Source of the DNA: Bacteroides_E sp964528875
Lineage (GTDB): Bacteria > Bacteroidota > Bacteroidia > Bacteroidales > Bacteroidaceae
Assembly (NCBI GenBank): GCA_964528875.1
Contig: CAZGUI010000010.1
Location: 1-54,539 of the forward strand
Direction: 5' to 3'
DNA: 54,539 nt
Under the pieces are notes generated by a model that saw only the letters and a list, made by a program, of their open reading frames with translations, was not told the origin of the DNA and did not search any database. This document shows positions 43,014-51,989 of the stretch, one piece after another; position 1 is the first letter of the stretch; every line of letters begins with the position of its first letter. The position numbers and the translations under genes are program-made.

Positions 43014-44189
43014 TTAGTTAAACATTCTCTTAAAACGACGGAACATTTTACTCTTTACAGAATCAGTAGGTTTAAAGTTTTCATATTTTGTAAGTCTTTC
43101 CACCTCTTTCTTCTCTTCATTTGTTAATGTTTCCGGCACATATACAGTAATCTTTACTAATAAATCTCCTGTTCCATATCCATTGATATCGGGTAATCCT
43201 TTATTTCTTAAACGTAAAATTTTACCGGGTTGTGTTCCTGCGTCAATTTTTACTTTTACTTTTCCATCTATAGTTGGAATTTCTGTTGCTCCACCTAAAG
43301 CTGCTGTAGGGAAATCTAACACTAAATTGTAAACTACGTCATTACCATCACGCATTAATTCATCGTGAGGTTTTTCTTCAACAACTATAAGTAAATCACC
43401 GGGTACTCCATTATGTTTTCCTGCATTACCCTTACCACTCATAGAGAGTTGCATCCCTTCAGCTACTCCTTTAGGTATTTTCACCGAAACCACCTCTTCA
43501 CCATAAGTAACACCCTCTCCGGCACAAGTTTTACACTTATTCTTTATGATTTCCCCTTCTCCATGACAAGTAGGACAAGTGGTTTGAGTCTGCATATTCC
43601 CCAATATGGTTTGTTGAGTGCGAATAACAGTACCCGACCCGTTACAAGTAGTACAGGTTTCAATATCTCTATTGTTTTCAGCTCCTGATCCATGGCAGGT
43701 TTCACAAGGAATGTATTTTTTTAATTTGAATTTCTTCTCAACCCCTGTAGCTATTTCTTTTAAGTCTAATTTGACTTTAACACGTAAATCAGAACCACGG
43801 TATTTTCTTTTTTGAGATCCGGCTGAACCTCCAAATCCACTACCAAAACCTCCAAAACCACCAAAACCTCCAAAACCACCGGAGCGGCCACCAAAAATAT
43901 CACCAAACATAGAGAAGATATCATCCATAGACATTCCTTGTCCACTAAATCCACCCGAACCACTCATACCCGCGTGACCGTATTGATCGTAGCGAGCTCT
44001 TTTGTCAGCATCGCTCAATACTTCATAAGCTTCAGCAGCTTCCTTGAATTTATCTTCCGCCTCTTTATCTCCAGGGTTTTTATCCGGATGATATTGAATT
44101 GCCTTTTTACGATAAGCTTTCTTTATTTCATCGTTAGAGGCACTTTTATCAACCCCCAAAACCTCATAAAAATCTCTTTTATCTGCCAT
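43014..44189 (-). CDS. dnaJ: Chaperone protein DnaJ (Hsp40)
   Basis: A 391-residue type I J-protein. J domain 1-70 with HPD at 34-36; Gly/Phe-rich region 74-124 made of GGFGGF repeats; four zinc motifs CETCHGSG, CTTCNGSG, CPTCHGEG and CKTCAGEG starting at 162, 179, 205 and 219; then the two beta substrate-binding domains. It stimulates DnaK ATPase and delivers unfolded clients. It follows grpE by 23 bp; dnaK is not in this window. Confidence 0.97.
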   Translation of the reverse strand: MADKRDFYEVLGVDKSASNDEIKKAYRKKAIQYHPDKNPGDKEAEDKFKEAAEAYEVLSDADKRARYDQYGHAGMSGSGGFSGQGMSMDDIFSMFGDIFGGRSGGFGGFGGFGGFGSGFGGSAGSQKRKYRGSDLRVKVKLDLKEIATGVEKKFKLKKYIPCETCHGSGAENNRDIETCTTCNGSGTVIRTQQTILGNMQTQTTCPTCHGEGEIIKNKCKTCAGEGVTYGEEVVSVKIPKGVAEGMQLSMSGKGNAGKHNGVPGDLLIVVEEKPHDELMRDGNDVVYNLVLDFPTAALGGATEIPTIDGKVKVKIDAGTQPGKILRLRNKGLPDINGYGTGDLLVKITVYVPETLTNEEKKEVERLTKYENFKPTDSVKSKMFRRFKRMFN

Positions 44190-44212
44190 CTCTTAACTTA
44201 TTCTTCTTAAAA

Positions 44213-44830
44213 TTATTCTCCAACAACGACTTTCGCGTGTCTAATCACTTTGTCGTTAATGGTGTAGCCTGTCTGAACACAGTCAATTATTTTTCCTTTG
44301 TCTTCATCATTAGGAGCAGGAATAACAGCAATAGCATCGTGTAAATCAGTATTTAACTCTTTACCTTTAGCTTCAATGATTTGAACTCCATTTTCTCCCA
44401 ATATTTTAATGAACTTCTGATAGATTAAATCAATGCCTTCTTTTACTGCTTCAACATCAGTAGCTGTTTTCATTGTATCTATAGCACGTTCCATGTCATC
44501 AATTACCGGAAGAATACTTTCTATACTTTTTGCTCCTCCGTTTAAAATGAGTTCTGCTTTTTCTTTAATTGTTCTCTTTCTGTAATTATCAAATTCAGCA
44601 GCTAAACGAAGATATTTATCCTTTTGATCAGTCAAAGCTTCTTCTGCAGCTATCAGTTCACTCTTCATTTTTTCCTCTTTCGACTGTTTTTTCTTTTTTT
44701 CTTTTTTAGAAGATGCTTCTTTTTCGTTCGACTCGTCCCCGTTTTTTTGGTGCTCAATGTCTTCTACTTGATCTTCTGCTTGAATGTTTTCTATATTTTC
44801 TTCTTGATTGTATTCTTTATTTTCACTCAT
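44213..44830 (-). CDS. grpE: GrpE nucleotide exchange factor
   Basis: A 205-residue protein. The first 65 residues are a very acidic then lysine-rich disordered tail, followed by a long coiled coil and the GrpE core DKYLRLAAEFDNYRKRT (75-91), ILPVIDDMERA and the final VQTGYTINDKVIRHAKVVV. It exchanges ADP for ATP on DnaK. First gene of grpE-dnaJ. Upstream lies a sigma-54-like -24/-12 element rather than a usual -7 box. Confidence 0.96.
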   Translation of the reverse strand: MSENKEYNQEENIENIQAEDQVEDIEHQKNGDESNEKEASSKKEKKKKQSKEEKMKSELIAAEEALTDQKDKYLRLAAEFDNYRKRTIKEKAELILNGGAKSIESILPVIDDMERAIDTMKTATDVEAVKEGIDLIYQKFIKILGENGVQIIEAKGKELNTDLHDAIAVIPAPNDEDKGKIIDCVQTGYTINDKVIRHAKVVVGE

Positions 44831-44887
44831 AATGATTGAACTATTATTTTATGTATTTTATAATAATATTACAACTACATTCAGCAT

Positions 44888-44903
44888 AGCAAAAACTTTG
44901 CCA
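44888..44903 (-). promoter_or_regulatory. Sigma-54-like -24/-12 element upstream of grpE
   Basis: On the minus strand the sequence TGGCAAAGTTTTTGCT has GG-N10-GC spacing and matches the TGGCACG-N4-TTGCA pattern at most positions. A start near 44877 would give a 47-nt leader. No TAnnTTTG box was found between here and the grpE ATG. Confidence 0.5.
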
Positions 44904-44977
44904 ATGTTCTGTTTTTACTAATAAATTAAAATTCAAAAGGAAAGATATGCCAGAATGACATATATGCGTTGAAAAGG

Positions 44978-46030
44978 TTATTTTAAGTATTCCAATTGAG
45001 TTGAACTATCTTCTCCGAAAACATCAGAAGCAATAGTGTTTAAGTTATTCCCTGTAACAATTACTTTTTTAAGTCTTTTACAATCTAAGAAAGCTCCATA
45101 CTCCAATGCAGTCATTGTTTTGGGTAAAATAACATTACCACTTAATCGTTCACAGTTACTAAAGGCTCTTTGTTCAATGACTTCCAGTTGAGAGGGGAGC
45201 TCTATACTACTTAAATATATTTTTTTGGAGAAAGTAAATTCGGGAATTCTTCTAGCTGAAGTCTTTTTTATATCTAAAGATACTAAGCTAGACATGTAAT
45301 TTCTTATAACTTTAAAATCTGTTTCATCCAGTTTTCCTTCTATACTTAAAAAGTTTACATCATTAGGTTGAACTCCTATATTAAGTAACTCATCAGACAA
45401 ATTACTTTCTGTAGCTATTTTTACATCTACTTTTAGTGGAGTTCCTTCCAGAATGGAAAAAGATTTCCACTTTTCATTCATTCGGTAGTTATCTCCACTA
45501 CCCAGTGGCACAAATATAGTTGTATTGGTGTTTAATAAGGCATCTGTTAATAAATTAGGTGCCTTTTTCTTACCTATTTCTAATACCTGTAGATTTTTAC
45601 AGTTTTTGAAGGCAGCATCTTCTATATTCCATATTTTCTCTGATAGTTTTACCTTTTTTAAGCTGGGTTTTCCTATTTCTTGGCCATCAATTGTTTTACA
45701 AAAAGCATATGCAGGTATGCAGTTTTTGGGGTAAACATAGAGTTTATTTGGATAAGTTCCTTCCTTTCCTGTGTACATCCTTATATCGGCATTTGAAATA
45801 TCTAAAGACTCCAAGCTTTTGAATCCATCTCTTAAATGTTTAAAATCTATAGCATTTATTTTTCCGGTAATAGTTAAATGGGTTATTTCATTTGATTCTG
45901 CTTCTGTCAGATTACTTATTAAATCTCCTGCCTTAATGACATTAAGAGTTTTATACACTTGTCCGTTTATGTCATTAATGGAGCAGACCAATATAAGAGC
46001 GATAGCTATGAGTATTGAATTAATTTTCAT
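44978..46030 (-). CDS. Secreted leucine-rich-repeat (BspA-like) protein
   Basis: About 350 residues starting at MKINSILIAIALILV with a signal peptide ending INGQ; the upstream GTG at 46072 lies before the -7 box and is rejected. The mature part shows two rounds of a similar layout: ITHLTITGKINAIDFKHLRDG and VNFLSIEGKLDETDFKVIRN, each followed by LRR_5/BspA-type repeats such as IWNIEDAAFKNCKNLQVLEI and LEVIEQRAFSNCERLSG. Such proteins mediate surface binding in Bacteroidetes. There is no lipobox and no C-terminal sorting domain visible; the protein ends soon after the last repeat. Confidence 0.8.
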   Translation of the reverse strand: MKINSILIAIALILVCSINDINGQVYKTLNVIKAGDLISNLTEAESNEITHLTITGKINAIDFKHLRDGFKSLESLDISNADIRMYTGKEGTYPNKLYVYPKNCIPAYAFCKTIDGQEIGKPSLKKVKLSEKIWNIEDAAFKNCKNLQVLEIGKKKAPNLLTDALLNTNTTIFVPLGSGDNYRMNEKWKSFSILEGTPLKVDVKIATESNLSDELLNIGVQPNDVNFLSIEGKLDETDFKVIRNYMSSLVSLDIKKTSARRIPEFTFSKKIYLSSIELPSQLEVIEQRAFSNCERLSGNVILPKTMTALEYGAFLDCKRLKKVIVTGNNLNTIASDVFGEDSSTQLEYLK

Positions 46031-46052
46031 TTTTTTGGGTTTTTGTAATTCA

Positions 46053-46060
46053 CAAACATA
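46053..46060 (-). promoter_or_regulatory. -7 box of the LRR protein gene
   Basis: TATGTTTG on the minus strand, an exact TAnnTTTG match 23 bp before the ATG at 46030. It supports that ATG over the upstream GTG. Confidence 0.55.
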
Positions 46061-46183
46061 ATGAATAAACACGATCTAAATATGCATTTTAATCCTTTTA
46101 AGGTTTAATTTATATCAAATTAATGTGTGTTAATAAGGTCAATATTTAGGATTATAAAGAAAATCAACAGATAAGAGTTTTTG

Positions 46184-46241
46184 TCGGTCTAGGACTGAAG
46201 GGTGTTCAGTCCTAGACCGACACCTCTTAGGTCTTAGACCC
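46184..46241. repeat. 22-bp phased quasi-palindromic repeat array, locus 3 (3 units, mixed orientation)
   Basis: Units start at 46184, 46206 and 46228, again exactly 22 bp apart: TCGGTCTAGGACTGA, TCAGTCCTAGACCGA and TAGGTCTTAGACCC. The first two are in opposite orientation and form a perfect 16-bp inverted repeat (46183-46198 with 46206-46221) around a 7-nt centre AGGGTGT. It lies in the 302+-bp divergent gap between the LRR gene and the CPBP protease gene, away from both promoters. The rest of that gap shows only promoters. Confidence 0.88.
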
Positions 46242-46326
46242 TGTTCTGTGTATTCTAACCGTTCTTTTTATTCACCCGTTTCAATCATTAAAAGAGGAAA
46301 TATAAATCAACAAAGACAGACTTCAT

Positions 46327-46356
46327 TTTGTATATATATAAATTGTTTTACCTTTG
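46327..46356 (+). promoter_or_regulatory. Promoter of the CPBP protease gene
   Basis: TTTG at 46327-46330, an 18-bp spacer and TACCTTTG at 46349-46356, close to the consensus. The leader is about 15 nt. Confidence 0.6.
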
Positions 46357-46374
46357 AAATGAATCAATAATTAT

Positions 46375-47292
46375 ATGTCTGTGGATCTGGAAAAACAAAA
46401 AAATGATGATTGGGATTTAGCACCCAATTGGTTATTAAAAACGATTAAAACTATTTGGGGCTTTTTCTTTCTGTTCTTATTATTCTCCTTCTTCAGTTTT
46501 GTTTTTTTTTATTTGTTGAAGTGGCTTGTATTTAATGGAAAACTACTTCCTTTAACAACAGAGAGTGAACTAACAGACTTGTTTCATTTGCAGCTTACCT
46601 CTTTGTTTTCCATCATACCCTCAGTTATAATTCTTAAGATTAGTCTATTTCGTAATTCACTTAAGATAGATTTATCTCTTAAAAACGCACCTTTTTTAAT
46701 GCTTGGTGGATTTTTATTTGTTCTCGTAATTTATTTAATAGGTTACCTAATCTCATTATCTTTTGGGTGGATTCAAATAGTAAACATCCAATGGGATTTT
46801 ATAGCGTTAGGTTCTTCTTTTTTGATTTTTCTGATTGTTGCATTTTCCGAAGAAATAATTTTTCGAGGAGTTGTTCAACCCCTTTTACTGGACATTCCTC
46901 TTCCTAAATCTATTGCATTACTAATTACTTCGGCGCTCTTTATGTTAGCACATTGGAATAACCCTGGTCTAGATTGGATTCCATTATTTAATCTTTTTTT
47001 GGCTGGTATGTTTTTTGGGGTTTATATGTTGTACAATCAAAATCTTTGGTTTCCTATCATTGCCCATCTATTCTGGAATTGGATACAAGGTCCGATTTTA
47101 GGTTATAAAGTCAGTGGATTAACTATTATCTCACCCCTTATTCAGATAAAAGAGGTGGGACCTCCTTGGATTACGGGTGGTAGTTTTGGTTTCGAAGGTT
47201 CTCTTCTTTGCTCAATATTGTTGCTAATAGCTATATCTTTAACTTATTATTATTGTAGAAAAAGAGAGTTTATTGAGGAACATCAATCATAG
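46375..47292 (+). CDS. CPBP-family intramembrane glutamic endopeptidase (CAAX protease-like)
   Basis: A 305-residue membrane protein with about eight hydrophobic segments. The three CPBP motifs are intact: Glu159-Glu160 with Arg164 (FSEEIIFRGV), His193 (LAHWNN) and His231 with Asn235 (AHLFWNW). Members include Rce1-like CAAX proteases and bacterial immunity proteins; the substrate here is unknown. The 3' end overlaps the convergent tex gene by 23 bp, leaving no room for a terminator between them. Confidence 0.88.
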   Translation: MSVDLEKQKNDDWDLAPNWLLKTIKTIWGFFFLFLLFSFFSFVFFYLLKWLVFNGKLLPLTTESELTDLFHLQLTSLFSIIPSVIILKISLFRNSLKIDLSLKNAPFLMLGGFLFVLVIYLIGYLISLSFGWIQIVNIQWDFIALGSSFLIFLIVAFSEEIIFRGVVQPLLLDIPLPKSIALLITSALFMLAHWNNPGLDWIPLFNLFLAGMFFGVYMLYNQNLWFPIIAHLFWNWIQGPILGYKVSGLTIISPLIQIKEVGPPWITGGSFGFEGSLLCSILLLIAISLTYYYCRKREFIEEHQS

Positions 47293-49399
47293 TTAACTGA
47301 ATACGCTTTCTTTCTTTATCCACAGATAAAATCTTAACTTGTACGTGTTGATGAATAGATACAACTTCTGTAGGGTCACTGATGAACCGATTGGTTAATT
47401 GTGAAATATGTACCAATCCATTTTCTTTGATACCTATATCAACAAAAGCACCAAAATTAGTGATGTTATTGATGATTCCCGGCAATATCTTTCCTTCACT
47501 TAGTTGATCTATTGAACGTATTGATTTATCAAATTCAAAAACTTTAATGATCTCTCTAGGATCTCTACCTGGTTTGTCAAGCTCTTCTATAATATCGGTA
47601 AGCGTAGGAAGTCCGATGTTTTCTGTTTGATAATTTTTAATATTTATTTGTTCTCTAAGTGGTTTGTTTGCAATTAAATCAGGAATAGAGCAACTTAAAT
47701 CATTCGCCATAGCTTCTACAATAGTATAACTTTCGGGGTGTACTGCTGTGTTATCTAACGGATTTATTGCACCTGGTATACGAAGAAAACCGGCACATTG
47801 CTCAAATGTTTTTGCTCCCATCCGAGGGACTTTTAGCAGTTGTTTCCTAGACTGAAATGCTCCATTTTCAGCTCTGAAATCCACAATGTTTTGTGCTAAC
47901 TGTGGGCCTAATCCCGAAATATATAATAGCAAATGTTTGCTTGCTGTATTTAGATTTACACCAACAGCATTCACACAGCTTTCCACTGTACTGTCCAATG
48001 CATTTTTTAGTTTGGTTTGATCTACATCATGCTGATACTGACCTACACCAATTGATTTAGGATCAATTTTAACCAATTCAGCCAAAGGGTCCATCAGTCT
48101 TCTGGCAATGGAAACAGCCCCACGAACTGTAACATCATAATCCGGAAACTCCTCACGCGCAATGGATGAAGCAGAATAAATGGAAGCTCCTTGCTCACTC
48201 ACTGTGAATACTTGAACCTTTCTATCGAACGATTGACGTGTTACAAATGACTCTGTTTCTCTACTTGCGGTTCCATTTCCTATCGCAATAGCTTCAATTT
48301 TGTAAGCTTCAACTAGTTTTCGTAGGGTAGAGGCGGCTTGTTTTTGCTTGGATTGAGGAGGATGAGGGTAGATGGTCTCATTATGTAATAGGTTACCTTG
48401 ATTATCTAAACAAACCACCTTACATCCTGTTCGATATCCCGGGTCTATACCTAGCGTTCGTTTTTGTCCCAGAGGAGGAGCCAGTAGTAATTGTTTTAAG
48501 TTCTCAGCAAATACACGTATAGCTTCATCATCGGCTCTGTCTTTAGCCTTATTTATCACTTCAGTTTCAATAGAGGGCTTTATTAACCGATTATAGCTAT
48601 CAATAACAGCTTTCTCAACCTCGTGAGATGCTTTGTTGTTAGTTAATATAAATTGACGCAATAGACCTTCAGTAATACCCTCATCATCAGAGGCAATGGA
48701 CATTCTTAATATCTCTTCGTTTTGAGCTCTAAGGATAGCTAATAACTGGTGCGATGAACATCTCTTTAATGGTTGATTGAAATCAAAGTAATTTTTATAT
48801 TTAGCTCCTTCATCTTCTTTTCCTTTCACAACCTGTGTCTTAACCAAAGTGTGTCTTTCATATGAATTCCTTACTAATTGTCTGGCACGTTGATCTTCAC
48901 TTACACGTTCAGCAATAATATCGCGTGCACCAGCTAATATGTCCTCTATCTCTTCTATTTCTTCGGTTTTGAATTTAGATGCTTCTGAGTAAACATCAAT
49001 GTTCATTTGTTTCCATAAAACATCAGCTAGAGGTTCTAACCCTAACTCCCTGGCTTTTTCAGCACGTGTACGTCTTTTAGGCTTATACGGTAAATAGATA
49101 TCTTCTAGAATAACTTCATCCCAAGTGTTTTTTATCTTTTCTTCTAATTCAGGAGTTAGTTTCTCTAATTTTTCCAGAGAGTTGAAAATGGTCTCTTTTC
49201 GTTTAAATAAAGTCTCTAAGCGCTTATATTGATCTTCAATTAATTTAACCTGTACTTCATCAAGACCTTCGGTAACTTCTTTTCTATATCTACTAATAAA
49301 AGGGATTGTAGCACCTTCATTAAGTAAATTAATAGTCTTTTGAATCTTATGTTGGGGGATGTTTATTTGTTCAGCAATTATAGGAGCAAAAACATTCAT
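47270..49399 (-). CDS. tex: Tex-family S1 RNA-binding transcription accessory protein
   Basis: About 709 residues from MNVFAPIIAEQINIPQ; a TTG at 49435 overlaps the -7 box, and ATG at 49423 would leave almost no leader. Tex marks: N-terminal helix-turn-helix, YKPKRRTRAEKARELGLEPL, the YqgF-like RNase H fold LGIDPGYRTGCKVV, a helix-hairpin-helix region (KHLLLYISGLGPQLAQNIV) and a C-terminal S1 domain (LPGIINNITNFGAFVDIG). Tex aids transcription and RNA handling; essential in some pathogens. Monocistronic. Confidence 0.94.
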   Translation of the reverse strand: MNVFAPIIAEQINIPQHKIQKTINLLNEGATIPFISRYRKEVTEGLDEVQVKLIEDQYKRLETLFKRKETIFNSLEKLEKLTPELEEKIKNTWDEVILEDIYLPYKPKRRTRAEKARELGLEPLADVLWKQMNIDVYSEASKFKTEEIEEIEDILAGARDIIAERVSEDQRARQLVRNSYERHTLVKTQVVKGKEDEGAKYKNYFDFNQPLKRCSSHQLLAILRAQNEEILRMSIASDDEGITEGLLRQFILTNNKASHEVEKAVIDSYNRLIKPSIETEVINKAKDRADDEAIRVFAENLKQLLLAPPLGQKRTLGIDPGYRTGCKVVCLDNQGNLLHNETIYPHPPQSKQKQAASTLRKLVEAYKIEAIAIGNGTASRETESFVTRQSFDRKVQVFTVSEQGASIYSASSIAREEFPDYDVTVRGAVSIARRLMDPLAELVKIDPKSIGVGQYQHDVDQTKLKNALDSTVESCVNAVGVNLNTASKHLLLYISGLGPQLAQNIVDFRAENGAFQSRKQLLKVPRMGAKTFEQCAGFLRIPGAINPLDNTAVHPESYTIVEAMANDLSCSIPDLIANKPLREQINIKNYQTENIGLPTLTDIIEELDKPGRDPREIIKVFEFDKSIRSIDQLSEGKILPGIINNITNFGAFVDIGIKENGLVHISQLTNRFISDPTEVVSIHQHVQVKILSVDKERKRIQLTMIDVPQ

Positions 49400-49432
49400 A
49401 GTTGTTTTCTTATTTGAGTTCATTAATCTATG

Positions 49433-49440
49433 CAAAGTTA
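49433..49440 (-). promoter_or_regulatory. -7 box of tex
   Basis: TAACTTTG on the minus strand matches TAnnTTTG exactly. It places the start near 49429 and favours the ATG at 49399. Confidence 0.6.
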
Positions 49441-49616
49441 TAAAAAAAACTATCTATCAAGACTTTAGCCTTTGAAAAAATCAATTAAAGTTAAAAAGAA
49501 GAAAATCCTTTCATTTTAATATGAATTAATTTGACTAAACATTAATTTAGTCTTAATTTTATATTTATATTGTGAAAATGATAGTAAATAGTAAAAAAAG
49601 GTAAAAAGTAGTAAAA

Positions 49617-50219
49617 ATGGTACAACGTAAAAATTATTTCTCTTTGGTAATGGTGTTTGTCGGTTTGTTAATGATCAGCTGCTCTAACAAAAATGATCAA
49701 CAAAGTGCAGAATTCTTAGCTAGCGTAAAAAACATTGAAAAAGTTTTAGGAGATAGTATTTCTTCTGATAGTAAGGTCGTTAAAATCATAGCCTATAACA
49801 CTTATAAGGCACAGATTCAAGATGATATGGCAAAAATAAAAGAATTGGCAAAAATTACACAAAATACAGCGAAACGCCAATACATCTTTGCAAAAGATGG
49901 TTCTTTTTATCGTGTATATTACCCAATTACTGATGCAATTATCCAATATGAACAACGAAACATTCCAACAAATGAAAAAGGAGCTTTAGTTTCAGCTTCT
50001 CCAATACCTATGTCAGATGTTACACTGTTAGAACTTGCGGGTAAATATGGAAAAATAACTCCTGAGGAAAAAGAAGAAGGGAAAGAACGCCCTATTCAAT
50101 TCTTAAGAACATCTATTCAATCTGAAAAAAAATTAGGAAACTCTATTCATACTGAAGATAAGATATGTGTCTTTAATTTAGGAGAAAGAAAATTAGGAGA
50201 AAAGATATCTTGGGAATAG
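49617..50219 (+). CDS. Hypothetical lipoprotein
   Basis: A 200-residue lipoprotein (LLMISC, Cys22). I do not recognise the family. The mature part is mostly helical with charged residues: a segment KAQIQDDMAKIKELAKITQN (about 61-80), a beta part with YIFAKDGSFYRVYYPITDAI, and a C-terminal NLGERKLGEKISWE. It stands alone, with a leader of repeated GTAAA-like steps (49582-49616) before the ATG and no clear -7 box. It shares a bidirectional terminator with aldA. Confidence 0.7.
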   Translation: MVQRKNYFSLVMVFVGLLMISCSNKNDQQSAEFLASVKNIEKVLGDSISSDSKVVKIIAYNTYKAQIQDDMAKIKELAKITQNTAKRQYIFAKDGSFYRVYYPITDAIIQYEQRNIPTNEKGALVSASPIPMSDVTLLELAGKYGKITPEEKEEGKERPIQFLRTSIQSEKKLGNSIHTEDKICVFNLGERKLGEKISWE

Positions 50220-50265
50220 TTGGATTTTAATATAATAAAAAATATAAATAATAGGTGTAGGAAAT

Positions 50266-50295
50266 AAAAAAAGAGGGAATTATCCCTCTTTTTTT
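50266..50295. terminator. Bidirectional terminator between the lipoprotein gene and aldA
   Basis: GAGGGA-N4-TCCCTC is flanked by an A run on the left and a T run on the right, so it has a U tract in both directions. It lies between two convergent genes. Confidence 0.85.
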
Positions 50296-50317
50296 ATTTC
50301 AATATACTTCTTTACTT

Positions 50318-51751
50318 TTAATTGGTTTCAAGATATACTACATGAGTTTGTAGATACTCTTCAAGGCCATGTTTTCCATCAGCTCCACCAATACCTGATT
50401 TCCTGTATCCTGCATGAAACCCTTGCATTGCTTCAAAGTTCTCACGATTTACATATGTTTCACCAAACTTCAAGCCTCTAATTAGCTTAAATGAAGTATT
50501 TAGGTCTTTGGTGTAGATTGAGGAGGTTAACCCATATTCGGAATCATTAGCCATTTCAATTACTTCGTCAACGGTTGTGAACTCTACAATAGGGAGTATT
50601 GGTCCAAAAGTTTCCTCTTGAATAATATCCATTTTTTGAGTAACATTCGTTAATACGGTAGGTTCGAAGAAATAACCCTGATCACCAATTCTATTGCCAC
50701 CACATTCTATTTTAGCTCCTTGCTCTACAGCTCTTTTTACTTTCTCTTGCATACTCTTCAATGAGTTAGCTTCAACTAGAGGTCCCATGTCCAAGTCTTT
50801 AGTCTCATTGGGATTTCCTACTTTCACTGCTTTCATTGCAGTTGTCACTTTTTCCACAAAAGCTTCTTTTATGTTTTTGTGCACGTAAACGCGTTCTGCA
50901 CAATTACAAACTTGACCGGTGTTAATAACTCTGGATGCAACAATGGATTGTACAGCTAAATCTAAATCGGCATCATCCATAACAATAGCAGGAGCTTTTC
51001 CTCCAAGTTCTAGGGAAACTTTTATTACATTTTCTGATGCTGCTCTCATCGTTTGCACTCCAGCACCAACACTACCAGTAAGACTTACCATTCCCACTTT
51101 AGGATTAGAAGATAATTCTTGTCCTATAACAGAACCTCTTCCCATTACTAAGTTGAATACACCTTTGGGTAATCCTGACTCTTTAACTATTTGAGCAAAA
51201 ACATAGGCGTTTTCAGGTGTTTGCTGGCTAGGTTTAACCACAATGGTATTACCTGTAATTAAAGCAGGAGCAGCTTTTCTAGCAATTAAGAAAAAAGGAA
51301 AGTTCCAAGGTAAAATACCAGTAGTTACACCTATTGGTTTTTTAAAAAGAAAGATATTTTCTTTTGGACGATCACTTTGTATAATTTCTCCTTCATAGCG
51401 ACGAGCCCAACCGGCCATATACTCTAAATAGTCTGCAGTGAAGTTGACTTCAGTATTGGCTAAGCCGTATGTTTTACCACCTTCTTTAATAATTATATTA
51501 GTCAGCTCTTCTTCACGCGCACGAATGCCTTGAGCAATCTTTATTAAATAACTACCTCTTTCTACAGCAGGAAGCGACTCCCACTCTTTTTGAGCTTTCT
51601 CTGCCGCGTCAATCGCTCTTTGAGTATCTTCTATGGTTCCTTCGGGTTGACGAGATACAACTTCCTCATTCGATGGATTAATTACATCAATCCATTTTCC
51701 TGATTGATTTTCTATGAACTCTCCATCAATGAACATTTCCAAATTTTTCAT
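50318..51751 (-). CDS. aldA: Aldehyde dehydrogenase, AldA-like (lactaldehyde/glycolaldehyde dehydrogenase)
   Basis: A 477-residue NAD-dependent aldehyde dehydrogenase. Asn150 (PWNFPFF), Glu248 (LELGGKAP) and the catalytic Cys282 in NTGQVCNCAERVYV are in place; LELGGKAPAIVMDDADL and VCNCAERVYV are almost as in E. coli AldA, which oxidises L-lactaldehyde and glycolaldehyde. A role in fucose or rhamnose breakdown would be expected, but no fuc/rha genes are adjacent. It stands alone; no exact promoter box found in the 238-bp upstream gap. Confidence 0.9.
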   Translation of the reverse strand: MKNLEMFIDGEFIENQSGKWIDVINPSNEEVVSRQPEGTIEDTQRAIDAAEKAQKEWESLPAVERGSYLIKIAQGIRAREEELTNIIIKEGGKTYGLANTEVNFTADYLEYMAGWARRYEGEIIQSDRPKENIFLFKKPIGVTTGILPWNFPFFLIARKAAPALITGNTIVVKPSQQTPENAYVFAQIVKESGLPKGVFNLVMGRGSVIGQELSSNPKVGMVSLTGSVGAGVQTMRAASENVIKVSLELGGKAPAIVMDDADLDLAVQSIVASRVINTGQVCNCAERVYVHKNIKEAFVEKVTTAMKAVKVGNPNETKDLDMGPLVEANSLKSMQEKVKRAVEQGAKIECGGNRIGDQGYFFEPTVLTNVTQKMDIIQEETFGPILPIVEFTTVDEVIEMANDSEYGLTSSIYTKDLNTSFKLIRGLKFGETYVNRENFEAMQGFHAGYRKSGIGGADGKHGLEEYLQTHVVYLETN

Positions 51752-51927
51752 GGGCTTTATTTTTAGATTAATAAATATTGATAGCTAAATATAATATTAT
51801 ATTACATAAACAAACGAAATGAAACATAAATTTAAGAATTAATATCAAATGATAGCTAGATTTAGTTTTCCATGATAGATATGTTATGTGTAAACTTATG
51901 ATTGTCTAAAGATATTTATGGAATAAA

Positions 51928-51960
51928 AAAGGTCATACATGAAATTTATGTACGACCTTT
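51928..51960 (-). terminator. Terminator of the DUF4465/propeller operon
   Basis: AAAGGTC-A-TACAT pairs with ATGTA-C-GACCTTT (one mismatch, 7-nt loop) about 30 bp past the DUF4465 stop, with a T run next on the minus strand. Confidence 0.75.
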
Positions 51961-51989
51961 CTAAAATATAAGAACACTTCGTCTTATTG

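Noticed and set aside
46183..46221. Perfect hairpin at locus 3 as a rho-independent terminator
   Set aside because: It lies between divergent promoters with no gene running into it, and no T tract follows directly.
49400..49435. Upstream TTG or ATG starts for tex
   Set aside because: The TTG is within the -7 box and the ATG at 49423 would leave a leader of only a few bases.
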